DNA of 64,000 nt from Lysinibacillus odysseyi 34hs-1 = NBRC 100172 (lineage in GTDB: Bacteria > Bacillota > Bacilli > Bacillales_A > Planococcaceae): contig NZ_BCVX01000008.1 in NCBI RefSeq assembly GCF_001591965.1, forward strand, positions 186,001-250,000, given 5' to 3'. Under the pieces are notes generated by a model. That model did not search any database. It was not told where the DNA came from and saw nothing but the letters and a program-made list of their open reading frames with translations. Positions 25,946 to 33,508 of the stretch are shown here, one piece after another (positions within the stretch are counted from its first letter, which is position 1; every line of letters starts with the position of its first letter). The position numbers and the translations under genes are program-made.

Positions 25946-26443
25946 ATGGAAGAGCTAGAACATGTATACCGGGACATCCATCCAAAGCTATTTTCATACT
26001 TCTATTTAAAAACGTCTAATACTGCAACAGCCGAAGATCTTACACAGGATGTTTTCTATGAGGCAAGTAAAAGCCTGCACCAGTTTAAAGGACATTCCAG
26101 CCTGTCTACATGGATGTTTGCCATTGCCCGTAATCTTTTAAGGAAATATTATCGTTCTAGAAAATATGAAAAGGTGATGGTTGAAACACTAGAGAGTGGC
26201 CCTCTCCCCAAAACGCTTACCCTTGAGCAGCAAATTGAAATGAAAGAGGACATACAAAGAATCCTACTGGCCATTCGAAAGTTTGATTCCCAGTCCAGTG
26301 AAATTATCCTGCTGCGGATTTTCGGAGATTTATCCTTCAAGGAAATCGGTGAGCTGATTGACAAAAGCGAAAACTATACCCGTGTCACCTTCCATCGTCT
26401 AAAAAATAAGCTATTAAAGGAAATGAGGGATCAAAGTGAATGA
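25946..26443 (+). CDS. ECF-type RNA polymerase sigma factor
   Basis: 165 residues. Region 2 (about 8-75) includes DLTQDVFYEASKSLHQF and STWMFAIARNLLRKYYRSRK; region 4 (about 105-160) includes LLRIFGDLSFKEIGELI and YTRVTFHRLKNKLLKEM. It has no region 1.1 or 3, as in ECF factors. GGGGGG lies 11 bases before the ATG. Its end overlaps the anti-sigma start, so sigma, anti-sigma and the third gene form one operon, presumably autoregulated and held inactive by the anti-sigma at the membrane. Confidence 0.93.
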   Translation: MEELEHVYRDIHPKLFSYFYLKTSNTATAEDLTQDVFYEASKSLHQFKGHSSLSTWMFAIARNLLRKYYRSRKYEKVMVETLESGPLPKTLTLEQQIEMKEDIQRILLAIRKFDSQSSEIILLRIFGDLSFKEIGELIDKSENYTRVTFHRLKNKLLKEMRDQSE

Positions 26444-27029
26444 CTGTCGTATTGTTGAAGATTTACTTCCTCTCTATGAAGAGGATTTACTACATAAAGA
26501 AACAGTTGAATGGATGGACACACATCTTTCTAAGTGTGATGCTTGCCGTTCCCGGGCAAATGAGACGCTTACCCAGTTTCCCGTAACATCAATAAAATCG
26601 AAAAAAACTGCATCAACTATGATGAAAAATGCTATTTCTAAACTTGCTATTTATCAACTGCTTCTTGTACTCCTCTCATTTGCTTTTGCTATGAGTACAT
26701 CTATATTCGCTAATAGCTTTCAATTCATTCTAAGCTATTTTGTGCTTGGTTTTATGACATTCTACTTTTACCGGAGCTGGATATTGACACTTCTTATTTC
26801 GATAGTGCCAATTAGCATTTGGTCTATTTACGATACCATCGCCTCCTATGGTTCTTATGGAAAATGGTATACACAAGCATTGGAAAATCATGATTCTGCC
26901 ATTGGCTTATTCAGTACACTTCTCGGCGGCAGTTTGTTAATGGGCATTATTCATACTGTCTTTGCCGTATTGGGGGCTGTCGTCGCTCTGCTAACAAAGA
27001 AAATTACAGAAAAGGAGGAGACATCATGA
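26436..27029 (+). CDS. membrane anti-sigma factor with zinc-binding (ZAS) motif
   Basis: 197 residues. The N-terminal cytosolic domain has H-x3-C-x2-C (HLSKCDAC) at about residues 30-37, the anti-sigma zinc finger. Membrane segments follow (about 70-92, 95-118, 120-140 and 165-188). GTG start at 26436 inside the sigma gene, with GAGGGA upstream. It should bind the ECF factor until an unknown envelope signal is sensed. The next gene overlaps its stop by four bases. Confidence 0.88.
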   Translation: MNDCRIVEDLLPLYEEDLLHKETVEWMDTHLSKCDACRSRANETLTQFPVTSIKSKKTASTMMKNAISKLAIYQLLLVLLSFAFAMSTSIFANSFQFILSYFVLGFMTFYFYRSWILTLLISIVPISIWSIYDTIASYGSYGKWYTQALENHDSAIGLFSTLLGGSLLMGIIHTVFAVLGAVVALLTKKITEKEETS

Positions 27030-27736
27030 CATGGAAAAAACGGATTTACCTCATTATCGCCCTTGCTATTACAGGCTATATTTTATTTTTCTATATAAGC
27101 TTTAACGGCAATCCAATTTCTAAAGCAATCGCAAAAAATCATGCTACAGATTACTTGGAAAAATACTATCCGGAACATAACTATTCTATCAAGGAGAGTG
27201 GATATAACTTCAAGGATCAGAGTTATTATTTTTATTATATTGTGAATGAAAAAAACGACAAAATATATAATTATTCTATTGAAATTGGGAAGGGTCTAAA
27301 ACCGGACCAAATCATTTACAATTCTCTACGCTATGATTCAGAAGATGTAGGGATGAGCAATGCCTTTTCTGAAGAAGGAACTGCTTATATCAAAAAAATA
27401 TTAAAAGAGACAAAATTAGATGGTGAAGCATATTACTATGTGCAAGTACCACTAGGATATGTAGATTCTCGGACTAAATGGAAACCCAACATCGAATTAC
27501 CCGTAAGCGCGGATATTAATATATATATACAACAGTCTTTTGCCTCCAGAAAGGAATTTTTTAATTATGTAAAAGAAGTACAGGAAGCATTAGATGGAAT
27601 ATTATATAGGCAGCTCTATATAGAAAGCACGATCTCTGACACAATAGATGATACCGAAAATATTGCACGTGCTTATTGGACAACGATTGAATACGGAGAG
27701 AAGGCTACCGTTGAGAAAGTGAAAACAACTGAGTAA
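27026..27736 (+). CDS. YfjL-like membrane-anchored protein
   Basis: 236 residues. One N-terminal membrane helix (about 6-24) and an extracytoplasmic alpha/beta domain rich in Tyr, with HATDYLEKYYPEHNYSIKES near the start, resembling the YfjL-type proteins found after ECF/anti-sigma genes in Bacillales. ATG overlaps the anti-sigma stop (ATGA), so it is the third gene of that operon and may take part in signal sensing (inference). No terminator is obvious after it. Confidence 0.75.
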   Translation: MTWKKRIYLIIALAITGYILFFYISFNGNPISKAIAKNHATDYLEKYYPEHNYSIKESGYNFKDQSYYFYYIVNEKNDKIYNYSIEIGKGLKPDQIIYNSLRYDSEDVGMSNAFSEEGTAYIKKILKETKLDGEAYYYVQVPLGYVDSRTKWKPNIELPVSADINIYIQQSFASRKEFFNYVKEVQEALDGILYRQLYIESTISDTIDDTENIARAYWTTIEYGEKATVEKVKTTE

Positions 27737-27898
27737 TTCCTTGCTAATCGTAGAAGTACCAAATTATATTTATATATTTAGTATGGAGAAAAAAACATTT
27801 TACCCATTGTTTTTATGATAAATTCCTGTCATTTTATTTGACAAATTTCTCGAATGCCCCTTACTTGCATACGCTGAATGTTTATTATAAAATAATAA
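27737..27898. other. intergenic region, no gene seen
   Basis: AT-rich, between the ECF operon and the structured RNA. Contains TTGACA at 27837 without a clear partner. Confidence 0.5.
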
Positions 27899-28153
27899 TT
27901 GAAGCTACGTTGTACGTGTAATATTAAGTTTTAACCTTTATACAGTAACAGGGAGTTTTATATCCAAGCTGAAATGGCGGGCCCGGGCTCCTTTGACCTC
28001 GGGATAAACAGGAAAGCTTATGCGAACACCCACTTGGAGAAGTGTGGTTTAAAACTTTCTATAATGTCGCGGCATCGTGGCTTTTGCCATTAAGAAAGCT
28101 TATGCATCAACATTTTATAGACACCCAGGCCGAATACGGACTGGGTGTTTTCT
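27899..28153 (+). ncRNA. ssrS: structured non-coding RNA, probable 6S RNA
   Basis: A promoter-like TTGAAG-17-TATTAA precedes about 200 bases without an open frame. The 5' part AAGCT-GAA-ATGGC (27966-27978) pairs with GCCAT-TAAGA-AAGCTT (28086-28101), giving a closing stem. Inside are a large bubble and the hairpin CCCACTT-GGAG-AAGTGTGG. The 5' GCGGGC and 3' GCGGCATC elements flanking the bubble match those of 6S RNA, which mimics an open promoter and binds RNA polymerase. The terminator at 28121-28153 ends it. Start and end are estimates. The gene symbol applies only if it is 6S. Confidence 0.5.
28121..28153 (+). terminator. terminator after the structured RNA
   Basis: ACACCCAG / CTGGGTGT stem followed by TTTTCTT. 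Confidence 0.88.
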
Positions 28154-28171
28154 TATACCCAAAATAGCCGA

Positions 28172-28192
28172 TGGGGTTAAATTGGGGTTAAA
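28172..28192. repeat. tandem TGGGGTTAAA repeats at the prophage edge
   Basis: Two exact copies of TGGGGTTAAA with 11-base spacing, just outside the last prophage gene. Position and spacing fit integrase arm sites or part of the left attachment site. No core can be identified because the right end is outside the window. Confidence 0.4.
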
Positions 28193-28224
28193 ATTCAAAG
28201 TAATCAACAATAAAAGAAAATAAA

Positions 28225-28596
28225 TCACCCTATTTCAAACCCATTTCTACCCGAGATTCTTCCTATTATAATGTACAGCAGCTGCCGCTGGTTCAAATTA
28301 AATTCCGCCTGTAGATATCTAAATACATAATTGTGATTGTTACTGATACGGCCGTTGATTAGAATGGTCTCTTTATCAGTGACTTTCCTGGCCTTGACCA
28401 TATGGATTTCTTCATCATCTATAAACGTTCGCAGGCCCTCTTCCAATCCTTTTTCGATGCAATAGTTAACGGCCTCTAGTTTTGTCCTGCATTTAATATG
28501 CAAAGCGAACTTATTAAACATCTTCATTTCAGCTGGCGTCAGTCTCGTTTGAACCGTAAATTTTTTATCACTTCTAGTCTTTCTGATTTTTTCCAG
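28225..28596 (-). CDS. hypothetical prophage protein with probable CTG start
   Basis: About 123 residues if read from CTG at 28596, which has AAGGAAGGGG six bases upstream. The N-terminal part (EKIRKTRSDKKFTVQTRLTP) reads as genuine protein continuous with the rest. The first ATG (28527) gives a 100-residue product and has no ribosome site. The sequence is mixed basic/helical with KLEAVNYCIEKGLEEGL and ends in a strand-rich part. No known family recognised; possibly a small DNA-binding protein. Outermost prophage gene on this side. Confidence 0.55.
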   Translation of the reverse strand: MEKIRKTRSDKKFTVQTRLTPAEMKMFNKFALHIKCRTKLEAVNYCIEKGLEEGLRTFIDDEEIHMVKARKVTDKETILINGRISNNHNYVFRYLQAEFNLNQRQLLYIIIGRISGRNGFEIG

Positions 28597-28706
28597 ACCT
28601 ATCCCCTTCCTTCAGTATGGATGGCTAAAATTCCAATAACCTTAAAGTGTGTAATTGTACAAGCGTGTAATCGCCATTTTTATAAGGGCATAAGCGCAGC
28701 GCCCTA

Positions 28707-29519
28707 TTACCAAAACAGCCACTCTGGCCCCTGGCATTTCTCCATTTCTGTATATATGTCTTCCACGGATCTCTCGTAATACTTATCAAGAAGATTGCTC
28801 AGCGTATTATTAAAGTAGCCAGTAACGGATCTTACCCGGTTTGTTTTGACAGCCTGCATAGTGTATTTGATAGCATCAATAGCTATATCGATATCCGGTA
28901 CATTGATGCAGCGCTTTGTTTGTGCTAACCAAATGCCGTATATTTTGTAAGTTAACTTTTTATCATCGATAAAGTTAGCAATGAAAGTTTTCATTCGTTG
29001 GTAAGATGTTTGTTCTTTAGTTACTAACAAGTTATCCACATTTTCTTCAGCAGACGCTTGCGGAGCATACGTATTATGATCTTTAAGATTTTGATTAAAA
29101 GAAATAGATGGTTGGTTTTCAGATTTTGGTGCTTGGTCCTTGCTGCTGCTAGCTTTATGGGCTGTCACTCGTTGGGACACTCCCGATGGGACATAAGGGA
29201 GAATACGATAAATGCTGGCACCTTTGATACCATTTAGCTTTGTGCCAGGAACCTTTTCGATGATACCCAGCTCGGCCAATTTCTTAATGCTACGATAAAC
29301 CGTTTTAGTGGAAACGCCTACTTGATCAGCAATCGTTTCCGCTTTTAAGTGGGATGCTCCTGGATGAAGGAGCGAACGTGAAGCGAGCATGAAAACGATG
29401 GCGCGCTCACTTTCTGTCAAATCAAAATAATGCTGCTGAATATGCTGCTCTACAGCCACGTCCATAGCTGCTACTGTTTCAAATGTGCTGTATTGTTCCA
29501 AATAATCGAATGCCGCCAT
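28707..29519 (-). CDS. helix-turn-helix (replication-initiator-like) protein
   Basis: 270 residues from MAAFDYL. A winged-helix/HTH region lies at about 45-110 (ERAIVFMLASRSLL, KAETIADQVGVSTKTVYRSIKKLAELGIIEK split for description). A polar linker is rich in Ser, Lys and Gln. A C-terminal helical domain (about 180-260) contains YKIYGIWLAQTKR and SVTGYFNNTLSNLLDKYYE. The layout recalls plasmid and phage replication or regulatory proteins, but no catalytic motif is seen. AGGTGAGAACG precedes the ATG at 29519. It lies apart from the main replication module, at the cargo end. Confidence 0.7.
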   Translation of the reverse strand: MAAFDYLEQYSTFETVAAMDVAVEQHIQQHYFDLTESERAIVFMLASRSLLHPGASHLKAETIADQVGVSTKTVYRSIKKLAELGIIEKVPGTKLNGIKGASIYRILPYVPSGVSQRVTAHKASSSKDQAPKSENQPSISFNQNLKDHNTYAPQASAEENVDNLLVTKEQTSYQRMKTFIANFIDDKKLTYKIYGIWLAQTKRCINVPDIDIAIDAIKYTMQAVKTNRVRSVTGYFNNTLSNLLDKYYERSVEDIYTEMEKCQGPEWLFW

Positions 29520-29549
29520 CGTTCTCACCTCACTTTCCTTCAAGAATTT

Positions 29550-29792
29550 TTAATACCAAGTAAGCTCCCGCGTATAATGCCAACACTCACCGTCTGCATA
29601 GTACACAAGTAAATCCCTGTTTCGACCCCGTCTAATTTTTACAATGTTGCCGACGGAATATTTATCCCTCATTTGCAATCCCATTGAGCGATTGTGTGCC
29701 GCATACGTTTCCATTAGCTGCACGTATTCCTCAGTTGTTAAATGTTTTGCTGCCGGAAAACGTTTACTGCTGCCGTTAAATTTCATGGACAT
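29550..29792 (-). CDS. hypothetical prophage protein, 80 residues
   Basis: Small basic soluble protein of unknown family, with an N-terminal FNGSSKRFPAAKHLTTEEY, a helix to about 45 and a C-terminal beta part (IVKIRRGRNRDLLVYYADGECWHY). GTAGGTGATTTT precedes the ATG. Same strand and close to the HTH gene, probably one unit. Confidence 0.6.
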   Translation of the reverse strand: MSMKFNGSSKRFPAAKHLTTEEYVQLMETYAAHNRSMGLQMRDKYSVGNIVKIRRGRNRDLLVYYADGECWHYTRELTWY

Positions 29793-29863
29793 AAAATCAC
29801 CTACCTTGTAATATTTAAAAACTCAATCGAGAGTACCAAATGGTGATACTCCCTGTTCAGTTC

Positions 29864-30118
29864 TTAAATGTTAAAAATCGGTTCGCCGTTCACATCATCA
29901 GCTTCCCAAAATATAACGCCATCTGCCCAGCGCCAGTCTTCTCCTTGTTTGTAGTAGAAGGCCACCCATTCATTTTCACGGTCAATGTGCGCCTGCATTT
30001 CGCCATTTCCTTCATTTTCGAAATACACTCGCTCTTCAACTTCGTCCACGATAAAGTCTGTTGCTGCTGGGTAAAACTCAGGAATTAAATAGCGTAATTG
30101 TAGAGTTTGGGATGCCAT
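29864..30118 (-). CDS. hypothetical acidic prophage protein, 84 residues
   Basis: Strongly acidic (many Glu/Asp), Trp-rich small protein: QGEDWRWADGVIFWEADD near the C-terminus. Very acidic small phage proteins are often DNA mimics or inhibitors, but nothing here proves that. GAAAGGCGGA precedes the ATG. Family not recognised. Confidence 0.6.
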   Translation of the reverse strand: MASQTLQLRYLIPEFYPAATDFIVDEVEERVYFENEGNGEMQAHIDRENEWVAFYYKQGEDWRWADGVIFWEADDVNGEPIFNI

Positions 30119-30282
30119 ATTTATTCCGCCTTTCGTTATTAACTATTACTTTGTAGTTATAATATATAACATAAATATTATGAAGTAAAGTTTTTATCAC
30201 TAAAAAGTTATGAATTATTTATTTTTCCTAATGAATCATGTACAATAAGTATTAAGAAGCAAATCGAAGAAGGTGATTAATC

Positions 30283-30492
30283 GTGGCAATGGCGAAGAAA
30301 ATTAAAATGTTGATGGTAGCAGCTGACCTAACCATCACTGAGCTAGCAGAAAAAATCGGCACTTCCCAACCGAATTTATCCAATAAGTTGAAACGTGATA
30401 ATTTTAGCGAAAAGGAATTGGAAGATATCGCTGCTGCTTGCAATGCAAAGGTGGAAATAAACTTTATAACAGAGGACGGAACGAAGATTTAA
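30283..30492 (+). CDS. XRE/Cro-type helix-turn-helix protein
   Basis: 69 residues. HTH at about 17-40: LTITELAEKIGTSQPNLSNKL. GTG start at 30283 with AAGGTGATTAATC before it. Rightward, followed by a 95-residue gene 13 bases on, and divergent from the acidic small protein. It likely controls this local cargo segment rather than the main lysogeny switch, which lies at 63.3-64 kb. Confidence 0.85.
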   Translation: MAMAKKIKMLMVAADLTITELAEKIGTSQPNLSNKLKRDNFSEKELEDIAAACNAKVEINFITEDGTKI

Positions 30493-30505
30493 CGGAGGGG
30501 TTTGA

Positions 30506-30793
30506 ATGCATATCAATTTATACATTTCAAATGTGAAACCTAAAAACAAGTATGCCTATACGCTAATCATAAAAGGCACTTATCCAGTGGGGCATGAAAG
30601 CAAACCTTTTGAAATTGATTATACCGGCGTGGATGTATTAGTGAAAAAAGGTGATTACCTAAAAGATCAAGAAAATATAATAAAAGAAAAACTCGCAAAC
30701 TTAATTGGAAAAGGCCCTTTTGAGAATATAGAGGAGATTAAGGAAACTTTACTTGGCGAGCGTATAGGTTTTGAATATAAAAGCAAATATTAA
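30506..30793 (+). CDS. hypothetical protein, 95 residues
   Basis: Unknown alpha/beta protein that starts MHINLYISNVKPKNKYAYTL and alternates strands with a helix at about 50-70. CGGAGGGGTTTGA precedes the ATG. Cotranscribed with the XRE gene upstream (13-base gap); a terminator follows. Could be a partner (for instance toxin or effector) of the XRE protein, by context only. Confidence 0.6.
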   Translation: MHINLYISNVKPKNKYAYTLIIKGTYPVGHESKPFEIDYTGVDVLVKKGDYLKDQENIIKEKLANLIGKGPFENIEEIKETLLGERIGFEYKSKY

Positions 30794-30827
30794 CCAAACG
30801 ACTATTCATGTAGACACGTTACTTTCG

Positions 30828-30864
30828 CTTAACAGACGACAAATAAAAGTTGTCTGTTTTTTTG
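30828..30864 (+). terminator. terminator of the XRE/95-residue pair
   Basis: ACAGACGAC / GTTGTCTGT stem with TTTTTTT. Confidence 0.9.
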
Positions 30865-30918
30865 TTATATACAATTACCAATAAAATTCATTAATATAAG
30901 ATAAAAGGAGGATGGGGA

Positions 30919-31383
30919 ATGGCTGCTGAAATTACAAAGCAACAAAAGAAAGGCTTGATGGGGTGTCTTGGGTGCTTCGGGATTTTATTTATCGCGCTTT
31001 GTATAATCATCATTGTTGCCATCAACAACGCTGGCAAAGAAGAACAGTTAACAGATGAGGAACGTGCTGAAATAAACAATATAATTAGCGAATTTGAAGG
31101 GAATACAGGTGATTATATTGCTGCAACTAACGGGGTTGTAAAACGAATCGAAATGTTAGATATCAAAGATTCAGATACATTTTCAGTCCATGTTTACATA
31201 GATGAGGCGAGCTGGGCTAAATCGACAGAAAGCGAAAAAGCAAGCGTCGCCGCGACGATTGGACGCCAAATGGAACAATTAGCTGCTCCAACGAAAATTT
31301 ACATGTCGATTATTTCAGATGCAAATGGTGATAAGCTGGCAAGTCCTAAAATTACGAGCGAGGGATATAAAATTATAAGGTAA
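30919..31383 (+). CDS. hypothetical single-TM protein, 154 residues
   Basis: N-terminal cytosolic tail, then a glycine/cysteine-rich membrane helix (GLMGCLGCFGILFIALCIIIIV, about 14-36) and an extracytoplasmic domain of about 115 residues. GGAGGATGGGGA precedes the ATG. Similar short anchor-plus-domain proteins occur as prophage lysogeny cargo, but no specific family is recognised. Has its own terminator. Confidence 0.65.
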   Translation: MAAEITKQQKKGLMGCLGCFGILFIALCIIIIVAINNAGKEEQLTDEERAEINNIISEFEGNTGDYIAATNGVVKRIEMLDIKDSDTFSVHVYIDEASWAKSTESEKASVAATIGRQMEQLAAPTKIYMSIISDANGDKLASPKITSEGYKIIR

Positions 31384-31385
31384 CA

Positions 31386-31430
31386 AAAAACAAGCCCTCC
31401 ACATTTTCACCCGTGGAAGGCTTGTTTTTA
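31386..31430. terminator. bidirectional terminator
   Basis: ACAAGCCCTCCAC / GTGGAAGGCTTGT stem with A run before and T run after, between convergent genes. Confidence 0.9.
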
Positions 31431-31646
31431 ATGAAACATATCCTCTGTTAGCATAACCCATTCAGTTTCCGCATCCTCGTTTTTAATGATTCTCGTCACA
31501 TTGTAACCCCTGTGTCGTACCATCTCCAACAGTTCGACATCTTTTAATTTTCTATCGTGTGGAACTTCTAATACCAACATGCCCGGCCTTTCAACCATAT
31601 CAAATCTGCTGAAGTACATAAAACGTACTACTGCTATTGTACACAC
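31428..31646 (-). CDS. hypothetical protein, 72 residues
   Basis: Small alpha/beta protein of unknown family: N-terminal strand CTIAVVRFMYF, then RPGMLVLEVPHDRKLKDVEL and VTRIIKNEDAETEWVML. GTG start at 31646 with GGAGGAGGGTAGTAA before it. Lies just after the terminator of the lysis cassette on the same strand. Confidence 0.6.
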   Translation of the reverse strand: MCTIAVVRFMYFSRFDMVERPGMLVLEVPHDRKLKDVELLEMVRHRGYNVTRIIKNEDAETEWVMLTEDMFH

Positions 31647-31727
31647 TTACTACCCTCCTCCTTTTGTTTGATAATTCTATGTAAAAGAATAATTTCCTTT
31701 TCGTCATTCTAAAATTTAAATTTGGGC

Positions 31728-31760
31728 ATAAAAAAACCCCGCTACCGATAAAGGTAACGG
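31728..31760 (-). terminator. terminator of the lysis cassette
   Basis: Leftward CCCGTTACC / GGTAGCGGG stem followed by GTTTTTTTATG, 12 bases after the stop of the truncated endolysin. Confidence 0.92.
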
Positions 31761-31768
31761 GATTCACG

Positions 31769-32312
31769 TTATGAAGGAATCAGCTCTGCATATTGTAAGA
31801 TACCAAGGCGTTTCATTTCAGCGATTGCATTGTTTGCCACCTGCAGCGTTTGATAAGTACCAGTGACAAATCGCCAAGCAGATCCATCCTGTACCACTCG
31901 CACATAATCAGGATTGGCAATTTTATGTTTACCCAGCGCCGCCTTTGCTGCATTGGCCTGAGCTTGTGTTTTAAAAGTGCCGGATTGAATCCGATAAAGC
32001 TTGCCATCGTTAACACCTACAATGGCCTGTCCTTTGTCGCTTACAATCAACTGGACACGCAACTTACTGTTAGACGGTATGATGACCGTACCCTCTAATT
32101 TATAACCAGCCGGTGCCTGCCAGTTTGCAGGGATCTCAAAGTGGGGAGCATCGTAGTTTTTTGCCGGCCAGTAACCGCCCCATGTAATACCTAACTTTTT
32201 GGCAATGGCACCCACCTTTTTAAGAATATTAAGATGATACAGTTGCTTTGGTGGAGCGACAGCGATATCCCATGCTCTGCGCGATGTATGGTTAGAGCTA
32301 GTTGTCCAGGGA
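31769..32312 (-). pseudogene. truncated second copy of the M15-SPOR endolysin
   Basis: From the stop codon up to about 32312 the frame is nearly the same as residues 60-240 of the intact endolysin at 33509-34231 (SSNHTSRRAWDIAVAPPK, YDAPHFEIPANW, RVQSGTFKTQAQANAAKAAL-type SPOR repeat). Beyond that, the N-terminal third with the first zinc-site region is lost and the frame runs into antisense of a transposase remnant, so the extended 216-residue frame has a spurious N-terminus. Probably non-functional. Confidence 0.85.
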
Positions 32313-32517
32313 ACATTTACATCATCACATACAAGTAAATGGAATCTATGCGAAGCGTAAAGAAACGATTGAGCGTGTCTTTGCTGATGCGAAAGAAAAG
32401 CATGGTATGCGTTGGACAACCCTACGGGATCTTAAAAAATTGTCCATGCAGGCGATGCTTACTTTTGCTGCAATGAATTTGAAAAAACTTGCCACTGGGA
32501 CATGGCAAGCTACTTAA
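32313..32517 (+). pseudogene. 3' remnant of an IS1182-like transposase
   Basis: The frame ending at 32517 reads GIYAKRKETIERVFADAKEKHGMRWTTLRDLKKLSM, the C-terminal DDE-domain end of IS1182-type transposases (YAKRKETIERVFADAKE, KLSMQAMLTFAAMNLKKL). No N-terminus; the join with endolysin sequence is near 32312-32320. Confidence 0.85.
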
Positions 32518-32645
32518 TACGAGAGGAAGGTGTCTAGTAGAGACAATTCAAAAGCAAAACTCAGCGGAAAGTTACATTCAACTATCTGCAAAAATGACAA
32601 AATGCATCGAGAGCCGGACCCTCGATGCATTTTGTCTTCACTCTG
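32313..32645 (+). mobile_element. IS1182-family remnant (right part only)
   Basis: Contains the transposase tail and the sequence after it. The right boundary is not certain; a hairpin AGCATTTC / GAAATGCT with TTTTTA tail lies at 32647-32677. The left end is missing, so the element cannot move. Confidence 0.65.
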
Positions 32646-32646
32646 G

Positions 32647-32680
32647 AGCATTTCTTTGTAATGAGAAATGCTTTTTACTT
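32647..32680 (+). terminator. terminator-like hairpin after the IS remnant
   Basis: AGCATTTC / GAAATGCT stem followed by TTTTTACTTTTG. Confidence 0.75.
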
Positions 32681-32804
32681 TTGTTAAAATTAAAAGGATA
32701 TTAAAATAACAATAATAATATAATAAAAAACAATATTAATTTATTGTTAATCAATAAATCGTATGTTAAAATCACATTGTCATTAAATAAGTGAGGTGTT
32801 TTAA

Positions 32805-33287
32805 ATGAATGTTAAACGTGGTTCTACCACTTTCTTAAAGGTCATTATTTTTCTGGTTGGAATTGCAGTGCTTGCCGTGTGTATATATTTTTTACCTGAA
32901 GCAGCCAGAAGAGATGCGATAGAGCGCCCAGGTGATTATTCGCTATATCCACTTTTGGTATGTGCATATGGAATATGCATTACGTTTTCTGTGGCGTTGT
33001 ATCAAGGATTTAAACTTTTAACCTATATCGAAAAGAACAATGCTTTCTTTGAGTCATCTCTTCAATCTTTGAAGGTACTAAAAAAATGCACTTTTACTGT
33101 CATTTTCTTCATTTTGTTAGCAATAGTTTATTTAAGGGTACGTGCTCAATTCACAGGTGATGATGCAGCAGGTCCAATATCTCTAGGTCTAATGGGCATC
33201 TTGGCAACAAGTATCATCACAGCCATTGTAGACGTGCTTCAAAAACCTATAAAGAATGTCTCGAATTCACAACCAAAAAAAAATTAA
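32805..33287 (+). CDS. DUF2975 membrane protein
   Basis: 160 residues, four membrane helices (about 10-30, 45-68, 95-115 and 120-145). The pattern fits DUF2975: YPLLVCAYGICITFSVALYQGFKLL and LKKCTFTVIFFILLAIVY. Such genes normally sit beside a small YozG-type HTH regulator; here there is none next door, and the gene lies inside the IS-scarred segment on the strand opposite to the phage genes. TAAGTGAGGTG precedes the ATG. Probably acquired cargo. Confidence 0.82.
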   Translation: MNVKRGSTTFLKVIIFLVGIAVLAVCIYFLPEAARRDAIERPGDYSLYPLLVCAYGICITFSVALYQGFKLLTYIEKNNAFFESSLQSLKVLKKCTFTVIFFILLAIVYLRVRAQFTGDDAAGPISLGLMGILATSIITAIVDVLQKPIKNVSNSQPKKN

Positions 33288-33383
33288 CATTTTGAATTAT
33301 ACGAGAGTATGAAGATAGCAACCACAATATTGTTTAACATAGCCTATTCAATAAATAAAAGAGCAGAATTCACTGCTCTTTTC

Positions 33384-33432
33384 AGACTGTAGACAAACTC
33401 AAAGAAATTTGAAGTTGTCTTCAGTCTTTTTT
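33384..33432 (+). terminator. terminator of the DUF2975 gene
   Basis: Long stem AGACTGTAGACAA / TTGTCTTCAGTCT with TTTTTTC tail. Confidence 0.85.
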
Positions 33433-33461
33433 CTATTTTTTACAATACATACTAAGAAATC

Positions 33462-33508
33462 GTCGATTTCCGCTACAGGCTCTACGCTTTCCACGGGCAC
33501 GGCCTCAA
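33462..33508. repeat. copy of a Bacillaceae-type intergenic repeat
   Basis: GATTTCCGCTACAGGC, GCTTTCCACGGGCACGGCC and TCAA form a pattern that I recognise from many Bacillaceae intergenic regions. It abuts the endolysin stop codon exactly, marking a join. Recognition is from memory, not a search. Confidence 0.5.

Noticed and set aside
28080-28105. Repeat of GAAAGCTTATGC (28009 and 28094) as attachment core
   Set aside because: Both copies lie within the structured RNA and can be explained by its folding; no copy at a prophage edge.
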